From assembly GCF_012912005.1 (NCBI RefSeq), contig NZ_JABBEA010000003.1:124001-188000 (forward strand): a stretch of DNA of 64,000 bases. Reading direction: 5' to 3'. Shown here piece by piece: positions 1 through 9,078 of the stretch; positions within the stretch are counted from its first letter, which is position 1; every line of letters starts with the position of its first letter. Source of the DNA: Paenibacillus sp. SZ31 (GTDB lineage: Bacteria > Bacillota > Bacilli > Paenibacillales > Paenibacillaceae). The position numbers and the translations under genes are program-made. Under the pieces are notes generated by a model. The model saw only the letters and a program-made list of their open reading frames with translations, was not told the DNA's origin and ran no database searches.

Positions 1-420
1 AGCAGGGATTTCCAGATCAAGAGCACGTGTAAGGATTGTCGCCATTTGAGCGATTGTTACTTTACCATTGCTGTCAAAAGTTTTGCTGTTTGTGCTTACG
101 CCTTCCATGATACCAGCAGCTGTTACTGCTTCAGCGTAAGGAACGAACCAGCTGTCAGCTTTGTAGTTTTTATCTGTATAAGTAAGAGTTCCAGTGATCT
201 CTTTCAGACCAAGCAATTTAGTAACGACTTTTGCAAACTCAGCGCGAGTCATTTCTTTTTCCAAACCAGCGGAACCATCTGGATAACCAGAGAAGATACC
301 TTTTGCTTTCAATGCATCAAATTGTTGTTGTGGTGAAACTGCTGTATCACCGAATGCTACAGATGCAAACATTGAGAATGCCATTGCTGTAGACAATGCT
401 ACGGATAAAATTTTCTTCAT
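1..420 (-). CDS. SLH-domain surface protein, N-terminal part (cut by window edge)
   Basis: The first 140 residues are visible; the gene continues beyond base 1. The start is the ATG at 418-420, about ten bases after an AAGGAGGAG site. Residues 1-24 form a Sec signal peptide (MKK, hydrophobic core, small residues near Ala-Phe-Gly). One S-layer homology domain follows at about residues 30-85, with the typical GIFSGYPDGS and MTRAEFAKVV motifs; a second begins near residue 95 (YAEAVTAAGIMEG, then TIAQMATILTRAL). SLH domains bind pyruvylated secondary cell wall polymer, so the product is probably an exported, wall-anchored protein with N-terminal SLH repeats. What follows the SLH region cannot be seen. 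Confidence 0.88.
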   Translation of the reverse strand, partial: MKKILSVALSTAMAFSMFASVAFGDTAVSPQQQFDALKAKGIFSGYPDGSAGLEKEMTRAEFAKVVTKLLGLKEITGTLTYTDKNYKADSWFVPYAEAVTAAGIMEGVSTNSKTFDSNGKVTIAQMATILTRALDLEIPA

Positions 421-1006
421 AACCTTTTTGTCTCCTCCTTGGGCGTTCATAACATTGGAATTTTCTTTAATAGGGTCGCTCGTGTTCCTCATTCTATTGT
501 CGCACCCCCTTTCCAGAGTCATGAGCAAGTTAATATAAATGATGTCTGTGAGCATATCACAGAAACTTGTAAACAAGAATAATAATAGAATCATACGTAA
601 ATAGAGTAGTTTCCTAATCCTACCTTACGTATTATACAATGGGTCTCTCATGCCGTAAAGCAATTTTTTCTAATAAATAGACAAGATTCTTCACGAGGTC
701 ATTCTTGGTAAGTTCCCCAATGTTTTTGACTCTACATCTTAAACGCAGTAGATTTCAAAAAGTTGCGGATTCCTCAAAAAAAGTTTTGAACTTATTTATA
801 TACTGATGCAGTGCGGGTATTTGGTACGTTATAAACCATTAAATAGCTGTATTTAGTACAACCACTTCAAAATGATCCTGTGTAAGTAATGATAAGAACG
901 TTTATTTATACCCGTTACTTTCCGCGATGAAGCGACAAATTCTACAATATTGAAAATAAAAAAAGAGGGCCCTCGGGGCACCTCTTCTTGAATCAGTAAC
1001 TATTAC
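421..1006. other. AT-rich intergenic region upstream of the SLH gene
   Basis: No gene is recognised here. The stretch is AT-rich and holds the ribosome binding site of the SLH gene at its left end. The length would allow a long leader for the SLH transcript, as is common for S-layer genes, but I could not pick a convincing promoter. The terminator of the neighbouring 113-residue gene sits at its right end. Confidence 0.5.
955..986 (-). terminator. Rho-independent terminator after the 113-residue gene
   Basis: On the minus strand AAGAGG pairs with CCTCTT around a GC-rich loop and is followed by a run of T. It lies directly after the stop codon at 1007. Confidence 0.75.
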
Positions 1007-1348
1007 TTAACGAATCTTCATTGCCAAATCAATAATCTGAGCACGCATATTCGGATCACTATTCAATCTCAGATACATATCGTCAATTGGCTGTCTGTTC
1101 TCCCGGTATGTTTTCTCATGCTTCATCGTGGTGTGAGACCATTCAATCAATTCATTCTCAGCCAGAACCAGATTGTTATACGCATCATGGAAGCCAGTAG
1201 ACTTTACAAGTCCTTCCATCACTTCCTGAGAGATCTCTTCAGTCTTACGTGTATCTTCCAACTTTTTCTCAAGAATGACTGCCTGCTTCTCGAATTGTGT
1301 CTTCGCCTTCATGTAGCCCAGCTGGGCTCTTGAATAAATCGGTTTCAT
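1007..1348 (-). CDS. Conserved hypothetical protein, 113 aa
   Basis: I do not recognise the family. The protein is soluble, highly charged and mostly helical. Residues 15-50 are rich in Lys, Glu and Gln and could form a coiled coil (KAKTQFEKQAVILEKKLED). No signal peptide, membrane segment or catalytic motif is visible. The ATG is preceded by GAGGGTG at about ten bases and the gene has its own terminator, so it appears to be a real single-gene unit. It sits between two SLH protein genes, but nothing in its sequence points to the cell surface. Confidence 0.7.
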   Translation of the reverse strand: MKPIYSRAQLGYMKAKTQFEKQAVILEKKLEDTRKTEEISQEVMEGLVKSTGFHDAYNNLVLAENELIEWSHTTMKHEKTYRENRQPIDDMYLRLNSDPNMRAQIIDLAMKIR

Positions 1349-1485
1349 TAGCTAACTTCACCCTCTAGATCATTGTGTATTTACCGTTATTGTATCTTAA
1401 TCTCTAGCAAATTACAAAAATAGTTATTGGTAAAAAGCAGTTTCCTTCTATTATAAATGAACTCTATACAAGATGTTCCTCCGTC

Positions 1486-1527
1486 ATAAAAAGAACCCGC
1501 CCCTTTTAGTAAAAGGGACAGGTCCTT
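1486..1527 (-). terminator. Rho-independent terminator after the large SLH gene
   Basis: A long stem (GACCTGTCCCTTTT pairing with AAAAGGGGCGGGTTC, loop ACT, some G-T pairs) is followed by TTTTT on the minus strand, just after the stop at 1554. Confidence 0.85.
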
Positions 1528-1553
1528 CCTAAAATTATCTTAACAATGCTAGA

Positions 1554-4500
1554 TTAGCTCAATGTTTTAGGGAATAACTTCGTGCTCTTCTTAAGAAGTT
1601 CTACAGCAATCTTGGCTGCTTCTGCACGTGTCAGATTGCCTTTAGGATTAAATTGGTACATCGTTTTGGTAGATCCTGTGACCTGAACAGGGCTACCTTC
1701 CATAATTTTCGCTTTGGTTATCGCTTGTACTGATGGACGAGCATAGTACTCAATGGAAGTGGAGTCCTGGAACGACTTCGCTAAAGCTGAGGACAATTTG
1801 CTATCGTTGGCCGCAAGCTTGCTGCTCATTGCCCGCGCAATCATCACTGCTGCCTGTTCACGTGTAATCGAGTCCTCTACTCCAAAGTACCCATCGCTTA
1901 AACCTGTTACAATACCCGCTCTCGCCGCTGTTTCAATGGAGGCATAGTCCCACGTGTCGCTCTTCGTCGTAGGAGACACGTCAGTAAAGGTTTGTGTATT
2001 GGTATAGTTCAATGGGATATCCAGACCTTTAACTAGCAAGGTAGCGAATTCTCCGCGTGTCGTCTGATCATCTGAACCAAACGCGTTGAAACGCAGGTTA
2101 TTCATGATCCCTTTGGAATACAATGCATTCAACAAATTTCTTGCCCACGGGTGATTCGTGATGTCCTGATAACTTTTACTTTGCTTCATCACTTTGTAGT
2201 ATCCAAACTCATCAAATGAAACTGTAATCGTGTGTTTCTTGGTGTCCACGACTCCACCAACAGGAACCCATTGACCAATATTCGTTTTGTCTGTGTATCG
2301 GAATACCGTAATCGTTGAGCCCACCTCATCGACAATAGTCGGGTCATACGAGAGCGTTAATGTTCCCCGGTTTGAAGGAACCAGAACACGCTCTGTTGGA
2401 TATTGCGTAAAGCTTCCTTCCAGCGAGTACGGTGTCACGCCATCTGTTCCCGGCTTGTATCCACTAGATCCTTTATCTCCAAGCTCACCAATTCCTCCGT
2501 TGATCCAGTACGTCTCCGAGATCGGCACAAAGTTACTTGTAGTGAGATTCGAGTTAAACATCTCTGTTAAAATGGTTGGCACTGTGATCGGTGTCAATCC
2601 TCCTGTACTACGAGGATCAGCCTGTCCGATATTAAAGCCATAGTCATTTTTCCGTTCAAGCACGCCATCCCTCGGATCAGCAATACCAAACAGGATTTTG
2701 TTGTCTGGGTAAAATTTGACTACACCACTGCTCGACTTCGCAGCTGATTGCAGTATGGTTCCTTTAGGGAAAGCCAACTCAAGCTTCTTGTTAAACACAG
2801 AATATTTATTGACAATCTTAGGTGCCATGTACTGCGCATCTGTCGCTACTGTACCTGTATAGAATACATTGACAGTATCGTTGATGGCACCGCCATCTCT
2901 GATAATCTGGATTTTAATAGCATTACTCTTATCCTGTTTCAGTCCTACATAATCCAGAACGAAGCGATTATTCATGTCCGGACGCTTAACGGCAGGTTCT
3001 TTATTGATCAGAACCTGAGTTGCTCCTTCAGCTTCAATATCAAAGTGCACATAGTTTTTAGTGACTACAATCTGCTCTCCTACGGTTGCTACAGGAGACA
3101 GGATACGATAAGAAGAAGGTTCTCTTACAATTTCCAGTCGTTGTGTCGTTCTTGCACCTGTTCCGTTAATTAACTCCAACGTGTAGACGTGGCTGCCAGG
3201 TGCATCAAATACATAGTTACGAATTCGAATCATAAATTCATCTTGATTTCCTGCAAAATCAAAGGTATGTCCATCTGATGTTTGCTTATTAATATCCTGT
3301 AAGTCCGTACCTGGGATCGGATTATAACTAAATATCAGCTTTGACCCAGAGTATAAGTTGGCAACTTGTGCACCGCCACCTTTGAATACAAGGTCATATC
3401 TTTCTTCGCTCGTTACGTATTTGCCATCCCGAATCACAAAGTCTGGCGTGACTTTGAAGATTTTGTCCATTTCCTCTGTTGTGTACTTGCTCACGTCTGC
3501 ATCATAAAATTCCTGACGAGTGTCTGTCGGAACAAGGGTTGGCATGAATTTATCAATATTGGATACGTTACTATCCGAGATGTAGATTCTCAATTTTTTC
3601 TCAATAATTTTGGCTTTACCGGCACCATCCTGGTCAGTACCAATAATCGTGATTGTGTTTTCCCCGTATACAAGCGGTCCCTCTTTCTTAATGTCTAATG
3701 AGAATGAGAACTTGCCGTTTGTTCCTGGGAAACCAGTAACCTTGCTTTGATCGACCCCATTCACTAGCAACTGGGAAACAAATTGGTTTGAGCTTAATGT
3801 GCTGAATCCGATAAACTCGCCATCAACCTTTAAAGTATTCGTTATTCTTGAGTTAAAGTTATAGGTCTGTCCATCGTATAAGTTGGCTACATAGATATAG
3901 CTTTTAGAAGCGTAAGATACAGTAACGTCGTAATATGGATCTGGCGTTGTGTAGTAAAAGCGAATTTTCTGAGTACCATTGGCCAGGTTTTTGACCAAAT
4001 ATACTGCTTGTTTGCTTGTAAGGCCAGTAGCGGCCTTATCCGTTGCCGAAATATTAACCTTATTGGTACCTGTAGGCATGTATTGACCAATTGGTATTTC
4101 AGCACCAATGTCTTGACTCGATTCAACCAAGATATAGAAGCTATCCTTATCAATCTGAGCATTATTTAATGCGATTTTGTTCGTTACTGCTCCTCCAGCA
4201 TAATCTGGAAGGTAATACATATCCGTAATTGCCTTCACGTCAGGAGCGTAAGTAAATTTACCTTTGTAACCTGCACTGAAATTGCCATAAACGACTGCAA
4301 CATCGACTGTCTGATTCTTGGCAGGTTTTGTTGGATCCGTCGTACCTGGTTGCAATGCATACGCATTGTTTGTCTTGAAAGATACCAAACGGTACTCAGG
4401 TGTAGTTCCGTCTGGACCTGGAATGATGACCTCCTTAACACCCGTCAGTGTCATTGGTCTGCCATTAGCTGAAAATGTTCCTACATCCTCGAATGTACTG

Positions 4501-5462
4501 TTGCTGGCAGTGTAGGGCAATATTAATTGCACATCAAGCTTAGCTTCGCTAGCAGTCGTAGAGAACGTAGGTGTAACATCCAGTACTGATTTGCTATCGG
4601 CAGTACCCAAAATCACATCGAGCGCTGAGAACGGCTGGTTTTTATCATAATAATAAACGGAACGCTCTGTAATCACAGAATCGGAACCATTCGCTATGGT
4701 GAACTTCAAATTATTCAATCCAGCATTCAACTTAAGCTGGGGTGTGAAAAACGTCCCGTTTGGTAGCAAAGGGGTATCCAGTTCTTCCCCGCCATTAAGG
4801 GAAACCGTAACTTTGGATGAATTCTGAACTTTACCTTGTACTGATACGAGTTGTGTATTCACAACTGTCTGCGATCCTTCATTCAGACCATAAGACGTGT
4901 TGGACCCAGTGCTAGGATCGGTGAAAATCTTAAAGTCCTGAACAAAAGGAACCTGGTCATAGAGAACATAGAACGTGTCCGAGCGTTCCACTGCACCCTG
5001 ATTACCGTAAAAGGTAATTCGGTTAAAACCCGGGAACAGTGTCAAATTGTTAGCAGAGAATTTATTGTTACCACTTGTGCTCGCAGTAACTGCAGTCGTA
5101 TTCGCACGAGTAGCATCTGCTTCCCACTTCATCTTGGTGCTTCCCGCTGTCACAGGAACGGAGTTAAGCTGTTCGACCTTTACCCGCATCGTATCTTTGG
5201 ATACGAACGCGTAAGCACCTGCTATCGTAAGCGTCCCTGAAGTCGTTTGGTAAGCCAAAGCCCGAGACAAAAATCTTGCATTATCTGAGTCATCCAAATT
5301 AAGATCGGCTGTATTGCTAATGGTGGTATTATCTGGTGTGAAATAAGTAGTCTGTGCGTTGGCAGCCGAAGCAACGGACCCACCGAATAGACCTTGTGGG
5401 AACAATGAGAACACCATGGTGACCAACATGATCCAGATCAACGGCCGTTTCTTTTGTTGCAT
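1554..5462 (-). CDS. Large SLH-domain cell-surface protein, 1302 aa
   Basis: Exported wall protein. Residues 1-33 are a signal peptide (KKR, then a hydrophobic stretch ending in SVASAANA). The long central region, about 35-1090, is rich in Thr, Ser, Asn and Val and looks like repeated beta-sandwich or Ig-like modules; no enzyme motif was recognised. Three S-layer homology domains end the protein at about 1097-1150, 1160-1215 and 1228-1295, with the hallmark variants TTRGEF, ITREQA and LTRAEA. Three C-terminal SLH repeats are the usual anchor to pyruvylated cell wall polymer. The ATG follows GAGGAGAG at about ten bases. It lies downstream of tagO, tagA and csaB, whose products build or modify that polymer. 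It could be a minor S-layer or adhesin protein; the actual role is unknown. Confidence 0.88.
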   Translation of the reverse strand: MQQKKRPLIWIMLVTMVFSLFPQGLFGGSVASAANAQTTYFTPDNTTISNTADLNLDDSDNARFLSRALAYQTTSGTLTIAGAYAFVSKDTMRVKVEQLNSVPVTAGSTKMKWEADATRANTTAVTASTSGNNKFSANNLTLFPGFNRITFYGNQGAVERSDTFYVLYDQVPFVQDFKIFTDPSTGSNTSYGLNEGSQTVVNTQLVSVQGKVQNSSKVTVSLNGGEELDTPLLPNGTFFTPQLKLNAGLNNLKFTIANGSDSVITERSVYYYDKNQPFSALDVILGTADSKSVLDVTPTFSTTASEAKLDVQLILPYTASNSTFEDVGTFSANGRPMTLTGVKEVIIPGPDGTTPEYRLVSFKTNNAYALQPGTTDPTKPAKNQTVDVAVVYGNFSAGYKGKFTYAPDVKAITDMYYLPDYAGGAVTNKIALNNAQIDKDSFYILVESSQDIGAEIPIGQYMPTGTNKVNISATDKAATGLTSKQAVYLVKNLANGTQKIRFYYTTPDPYYDVTVSYASKSYIYVANLYDGQTYNFNSRITNTLKVDGEFIGFSTLSSNQFVSQLLVNGVDQSKVTGFPGTNGKFSFSLDIKKEGPLVYGENTITIIGTDQDGAGKAKIIEKKLRIYISDSNVSNIDKFMPTLVPTDTRQEFYDADVSKYTTEEMDKIFKVTPDFVIRDGKYVTSEERYDLVFKGGGAQVANLYSGSKLIFSYNPIPGTDLQDINKQTSDGHTFDFAGNQDEFMIRIRNYVFDAPGSHVYTLELINGTGARTTQRLEIVREPSSYRILSPVATVGEQIVVTKNYVHFDIEAEGATQVLINKEPAVKRPDMNNRFVLDYVGLKQDKSNAIKIQIIRDGGAINDTVNVFYTGTVATDAQYMAPKIVNKYSVFNKKLELAFPKGTILQSAAKSSSGVVKFYPDNKILFGIADPRDGVLERKNDYGFNIGQADPRSTGGLTPITVPTILTEMFNSNLTTSNFVPISETYWINGGIGELGDKGSSGYKPGTDGVTPYSLEGSFTQYPTERVLVPSNRGTLTLSYDPTIVDEVGSTITVFRYTDKTNIGQWVPVGGVVDTKKHTITVSFDEFGYYKVMKQSKSYQDITNHPWARNLLNALYSKGIMNNLRFNAFGSDDQTTRGEFATLLVKGLDIPLNYTNTQTFTDVSPTTKSDTWDYASIETAARAGIVTGLSDGYFGVEDSITREQAAVMIARAMSSKLAANDSKLSSALAKSFQDSTSIEYYARPSVQAITKAKIMEGSPVQVTGSTKTMYQFNPKGNLTRAEAAKIAVELLKKSTKLFPKTLS

Positions 5463-5549
5463 TACGTATCATCTCTCCTCTTTTTAAGTCAGTTACCTTT
5501 ATATATCGGCAAAAGGTTCCAATTATTTAGTAAAAATCTCAAAATAAAC

Positions 5550-5578
5550 AAAAAACCTTATCCACTAGGGATAAGGTT
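5550..5578 (-). terminator. Rho-independent terminator after tagO
   Basis: AACCTTATCC pairs with GGATAAGGTT around a short loop and is followed by a T-rich run on the minus strand. It separates tagO from the SLH gene. Confidence 0.8.
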
Positions 5579-5623
5579 GGGTCTGGAATAATATTCAAGA
5601 ATAGCTGTAACCAATACATTTAT

Positions 5624-6754
5624 CTATTTATGATTCGAACGGGTCTCCGGATTCAGCTTGACGCGCATACGCATCAGGAAGTTAATAACCGGTCTTCTCG
5701 TCTTACTAACAAGTCCGATGACTTCTGCTCCCACCTGGAGGAAGAACATCATGATACAGATGACCACGAATGTTACCCAGTTCGCTTCAAACATGGCAGC
5801 GGAAGATTGGATAATTGCCAGAACTCCGAAGAATGCAGCAATTCCATAAATGATCAGTACCGTCTGACGGTGACTGAATCCAAGTTCACGCAAGCAGTGA
5901 TGCAGGTGACCTTTATCCGGTGCAAAAATCGGTTTCCGCTGTACCGCACGACGGATAATCGCGAAGAAGGTATCCGAGAGCGGCACACCGATAATGATCA
6001 GCGGGGTAATGAAGGACACGATAGCAATTTGTTTGAATCCGAGCATAGACAGCATCGCCAGAGAGAAACCAAGGAATAGTGAACCAGTATCTCCCATGAA
6101 GATCTTCGCCGGGTGGAAGTTGAAGAACAGGAATCCAATGATGCTACCCAACAACACAAGGCACATCAAAGCGATCATCATGTTCCCCATCAGGAAGGAC
6201 ATCACGGCAATGGTACCAATTGCAATACCAGATACACCAGCAGCCAGACCATCCAAACCGTCAATCAGGTTGATCGCATTCGTTACACCAACGATCCATA
6301 AGATCGTCAGCGGAATGGATACCCAAGCTTCGAGTGAAGAATAGGAATCCTGAAAAGGAATGTTAACGAAATCTACGCGGATATTAAATCCGAATACAAC
6401 GACAGAAGCAGCAACGATCTGACCAAGTAACTTCACTTTGGCTGATAGTTCAAACCGATCATCGAGTGCTCCAATCAGTACGATAATCGTTCCACCAATC
6501 AGAAACGCGCTGACAAAACTCATATCCCGAGTCGTGAACCATGCCGATACAAATGGAAGCAACGCAGCAACCGTAATAATAAAGGCCAGAAATATTCCTA
6601 GGCCACCAAGACGTGGCATGATCCGTGTGTGTACTTTACGTGCATTCGGCGTATCCATCGCGCCAATGCGGACTGCGAACTTTTTGACAAGTGGTGTCAG
6701 GGCAAGAGCCAGTCCCATTGACACGATAAATCCAATGATAAAGATCGCTACCAT
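5624..6754 (-). CDS. tagO: Undecaprenyl-phosphate GlcNAc-1-phosphate transferase
   Basis: Integral membrane enzyme of the MraY/WecA/TagO family. It moves GlcNAc-1-phosphate from UDP-GlcNAc onto undecaprenyl phosphate, the first step of wall teichoic acid or secondary cell wall polymer synthesis. About ten hydrophobic segments span 376 residues. Diagnostic cytoplasmic motifs are present: GALDDRFELS near 95, NAINLIDGLDGLAAG near 160, FMGDTGSLFLG near 220 and DKGHLHHCLRELG near 285. The ATG has GGGGG twelve bases upstream, rather far, and no better start is visible. In paenibacilli this enzyme is expected to prime the polymer that TagA extends and CsaB pyruvylates; all three genes are in this block. 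Repeat copy A lies between tagO and tagA, so co-transcription is uncertain. Confidence 0.92.
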   Translation of the reverse strand: MVAIFIIGFIVSMGLALALTPLVKKFAVRIGAMDTPNARKVHTRIMPRLGGLGIFLAFIITVAALLPFVSAWFTTRDMSFVSAFLIGGTIIVLIGALDDRFELSAKVKLLGQIVAASVVVFGFNIRVDFVNIPFQDSYSSLEAWVSIPLTILWIVGVTNAINLIDGLDGLAAGVSGIAIGTIAVMSFLMGNMMIALMCLVLLGSIIGFLFFNFHPAKIFMGDTGSLFLGFSLAMLSMLGFKQIAIVSFITPLIIIGVPLSDTFFAIIRRAVQRKPIFAPDKGHLHHCLRELGFSHRQTVLIIYGIAAFFGVLAIIQSSAAMFEANWVTFVVICIMMFFLQVGAEVIGLVSKTRRPVINFLMRMRVKLNPETRSNHK

Positions 6755-6858
6755 TTGAACATTCGACCCCCAATTATAATACCTGTACGAAATTATAAAT
6801 CCCCTGATCTCTTTTTATATATGAAAATTATTGTTAGTCACTTTTGATGAAAAATTTT

Positions 6859-7008
6859 GTTACACGATAACGAAGAGTGCAAGGAAAACCTAGAGAAGTG
6901 TAACGTTCGCATTTATCACCGGATTTCATCCTTTGGAAAAGGATAAAAGGAAATCTGGGGATAACGGCGATCGACAGGTTGCCTTGCAATCGTAGTGCCA
7001 AGTGTAAC
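6859..7008 (-). repeat. Nested-hairpin intergenic element, copy A
   Basis: Member of the family described in the findings, in reverse orientation. Outer arms GTTACAC and GTGTAAC, with TGCAAGG and CCTTGCA inside them, bound a 150-base unit. The middle stem pairs TTATCACCGGATTTC with GAAATCTGGGGATAA (two mismatches) and the apical stem pairs ATCCTTT with AAAAGGAT. It fills most of the 6755-7127 gap between tagA and tagO. Confidence 0.75.
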
Positions 7009-7127
7009 GCTTCTGTTTTCATGGAGTGGCACACATGTAATCCGGAATGAATTATACGCTCATCACACCCGAAAAGCCATCCTCAATTTCTAGCAAAAAC
7101 AAGCATTTATCTCGCAATTACCTGTTT

Positions 7128-7889
7128 TTAACGGACTTTCATCACGTTTTCTTTGTCCCGCATCACCTTAACAGCGAATTTCGGAAGCGCAAGCATCCGT
7201 CCAGCCCGGCTTGGTTCACGCAACAAGCGATAGAACCACTCCAGTCTTAACTTTTGGAAAAGGACAGGCGCACGTTTGGTTTTGCCCGAAATTACATCAA
7301 AACTGCCGCCAACGCCCATGGTTACGGGAACCTGCAGTGCATCTTTGTGCTGGTGAATCCACGGTTCTTGTGTGTCGGCTCCACGTGCTACAAACAACAG
7401 ATCAGGTGCTGCTTCCCGAATGGAAGCGACGACCTGTTCATCCTCAGCCGGACCAAAATAACCGTCGCGATAACCCACAATTCGAATCGCCGGATATTGC
7501 TGTTGTAACCGAACTGCCGTTTCTTGAATCACCTCAGGGGTCGAACCAAGCAGATATACGCCCCATCGATAGTTTTCTCCAACACGCAGCAATTCATGTA
7601 AAAGCTCAAATCCCGGCACTCGCTCAGCTACAGGATCTCCACAATAGTTCGCAGCCCATACAACACCTGTTCCATCAGGAACAATCAATTCCGCAGCTTG
7701 CATGACTTCCATGATTGCGGGATTTTCCAATGCGGCCATAACCATAATCGGATTGGCTGTAATGACCTGATGGGGTGTCTGCTTGGAAAGCACAGCTTCC
7801 TGGAGAACCTTCACCGTTTCTTTCATCGTCAGTTTGGAAAAAGGAATGCCGTAGATCGAAACGGTAGGTATTGATCCGGTCTGACTCAT
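7128..7889 (-). CDS. tagA: WecG/TagA/CpsF-family N-acetylmannosaminyltransferase
   Basis: Glycosyltransferase family 26 enzyme that adds ManNAc from UDP-ManNAc to lipid-linked GlcNAc, giving the disaccharide linkage or repeat unit of wall polymers. The 253-residue length and the motifs are typical: PHQVITANPIMVMAA near 40, PDGTGVVWAA near 72, a conserved VGYRDGYF near 138, and LLFVARGADTQEPWI near 162 leading to a GVGGSFDVISGKTKRAP segment near 192. The ATG follows AAGGATGA, which overlaps the csaB stop seven bases upstream, so the two are probably translationally coupled. UDP-ManNAc would come from the epimerase encoded at 31581-32738. Confidence 0.92.
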   Translation of the reverse strand: MSQTGSIPTVSIYGIPFSKLTMKETVKVLQEAVLSKQTPHQVITANPIMVMAALENPAIMEVMQAAELIVPDGTGVVWAANYCGDPVAERVPGFELLHELLRVGENYRWGVYLLGSTPEVIQETAVRLQQQYPAIRIVGYRDGYFGPAEDEQVVASIREAAPDLLFVARGADTQEPWIHQHKDALQVPVTMGVGGSFDVISGKTKRAPVLFQKLRLEWFYRLLREPSRAGRMLALPKFAVKVMRDKENVMKVR

Positions 7890-7896
7890 CTTTATC

Positions 7897-9078
7897 TCAT
7901 CCTTTGCGGCCTAAATAGTTAATAATCTGCTGTGCAGGCACTCTGGCTTCCTGCTTCAGTTCGGTGATGCCTTCTTCATGTTCCTTCAACCACTGTGAAC
8001 GTTGATCCAGCAGTCCAACGACCGTCTTGGCGAGCTTGTCGCCATCGAGTGTATCCGTATTGCCTGCTGGTTCACTATCCAGACGAAGCAGGAATTGATC
8101 AATTTTCGGATCATATGAGATGCCCACCGGAGGAACATATTGCGATGCTGCATAGATCAGACTGTGCAGACGCATACCGATGACAAGATCACACTTGCTG
8201 ACTTCCTCCAGCATAAGCTGAGGATCGGTCAGATCCGGTGTGATGCTAATCTCACTGCCTTTGCTAGTCACATCACCGAGCATTTCCATAAGGAATCGTG
8301 ATGCCTGTTCATCATTCGGCAAATGAAATGGCAGAAAGCGCAAGTGCACGGCTCTTTTGGAGCACAGCTTTTTCAATCCGGCTGCAATAGCCGTAAGCTC
8401 CTTCCGGTCTGACTCCCAGAACCGCACCGATATGCCGATCACAGGAAGCTTGGTATGTCCTCCAGATGAAGCTTCCACTCGGCTAGCTTGATTAGCAGCA
8501 TTTGCTGAAATAGCACCTGTGCCACTCTCCACTTTTGCTTCAGGTAATGGCAAACCCATGACTGGGTCGGGTACTACATGGATCTGATTCCACTGTAGCC
8601 CGAGCCCACGTAGGTAGTCTGCAGATTGTTCATCCCGAACGGATACATAGGTACAGGCCTTGAAGACTGATTTTATCATCGGATTGAAAATTTTACGCTT
8701 CACAGGGCCAATACCCTGTGCATAGATAAACGTTGGTTTTTTCAGCCACTGGGCCAGCTTGATGACACCCAGATAATAAGGAATGGATTTCAGTCCAGTT
8801 GCATCCTGTAATAGACTTCCTCCGCCACTGATTAATCCGTCACTCTCCTTGAGAGCTTCACGGACTTCCTTGAGTTTCATGCGATGAACAGAGCGTACAC
8901 CGTACATGGAGGTTGTCCACTCGGGGTCACCCGAGAGTACAATCGGCTCAATGGTGACGTTCGACCTCTGACTTTCCTCTTCCAGCGCTGTCAAAATCGA
9001 CTTTAGCACCGCTTCGTCTCCGCTGTTGCGGAATCCGTAATACCCCGAGATGACTAACTTTTGAGAAGTGGTGACCAT
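7897..9078 (-). CDS. csaB: Polysaccharide pyruvyl transferase
   Basis: Adds a pyruvate ketal to sugars of the secondary cell wall polymer, creating the ligand that SLH domains recognise. The polysaccharide pyruvyl transferase domain covers almost the whole protein, with the N-terminal GYYGFRNSGDEA motif, SGGGSLLQDATG near 85, FIYAQGIGPV near 115, and a C-terminal GMRLHSLIYAA segment. The longest frame starts at 9108, but the ATG at 9078 is better placed behind GGAAGGA, giving 393 residues and a 25-base overlap with the upstream gene. Residues about 185-215 form a low-complexity Ala/Ser insert (TGAISANAANQASRVEASSG) between the two halves of the domain. Two SLH proteins in the same window fit this role. 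Confidence 0.92.
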   Translation of the reverse strand: MVTTSQKLVISGYYGFRNSGDEAVLKSILTALEEESQRSNVTIEPIVLSGDPEWTTSMYGVRSVHRMKLKEVREALKESDGLISGGGSLLQDATGLKSIPYYLGVIKLAQWLKKPTFIYAQGIGPVKRKIFNPMIKSVFKACTYVSVRDEQSADYLRGLGLQWNQIHVVPDPVMGLPLPEAKVESGTGAISANAANQASRVEASSGGHTKLPVIGISVRFWESDRKELTAIAAGLKKLCSKRAVHLRFLPFHLPNDEQASRFLMEMLGDVTSKGSEISITPDLTDPQLMLEEVSKCDLVIGMRLHSLIYAASQYVPPVGISYDPKIDQFLLRLDSEPAGNTDTLDGDKLAKTVVGLLDQRSQWLKEHEEGITELKQEARVPAQQIINYLGRKG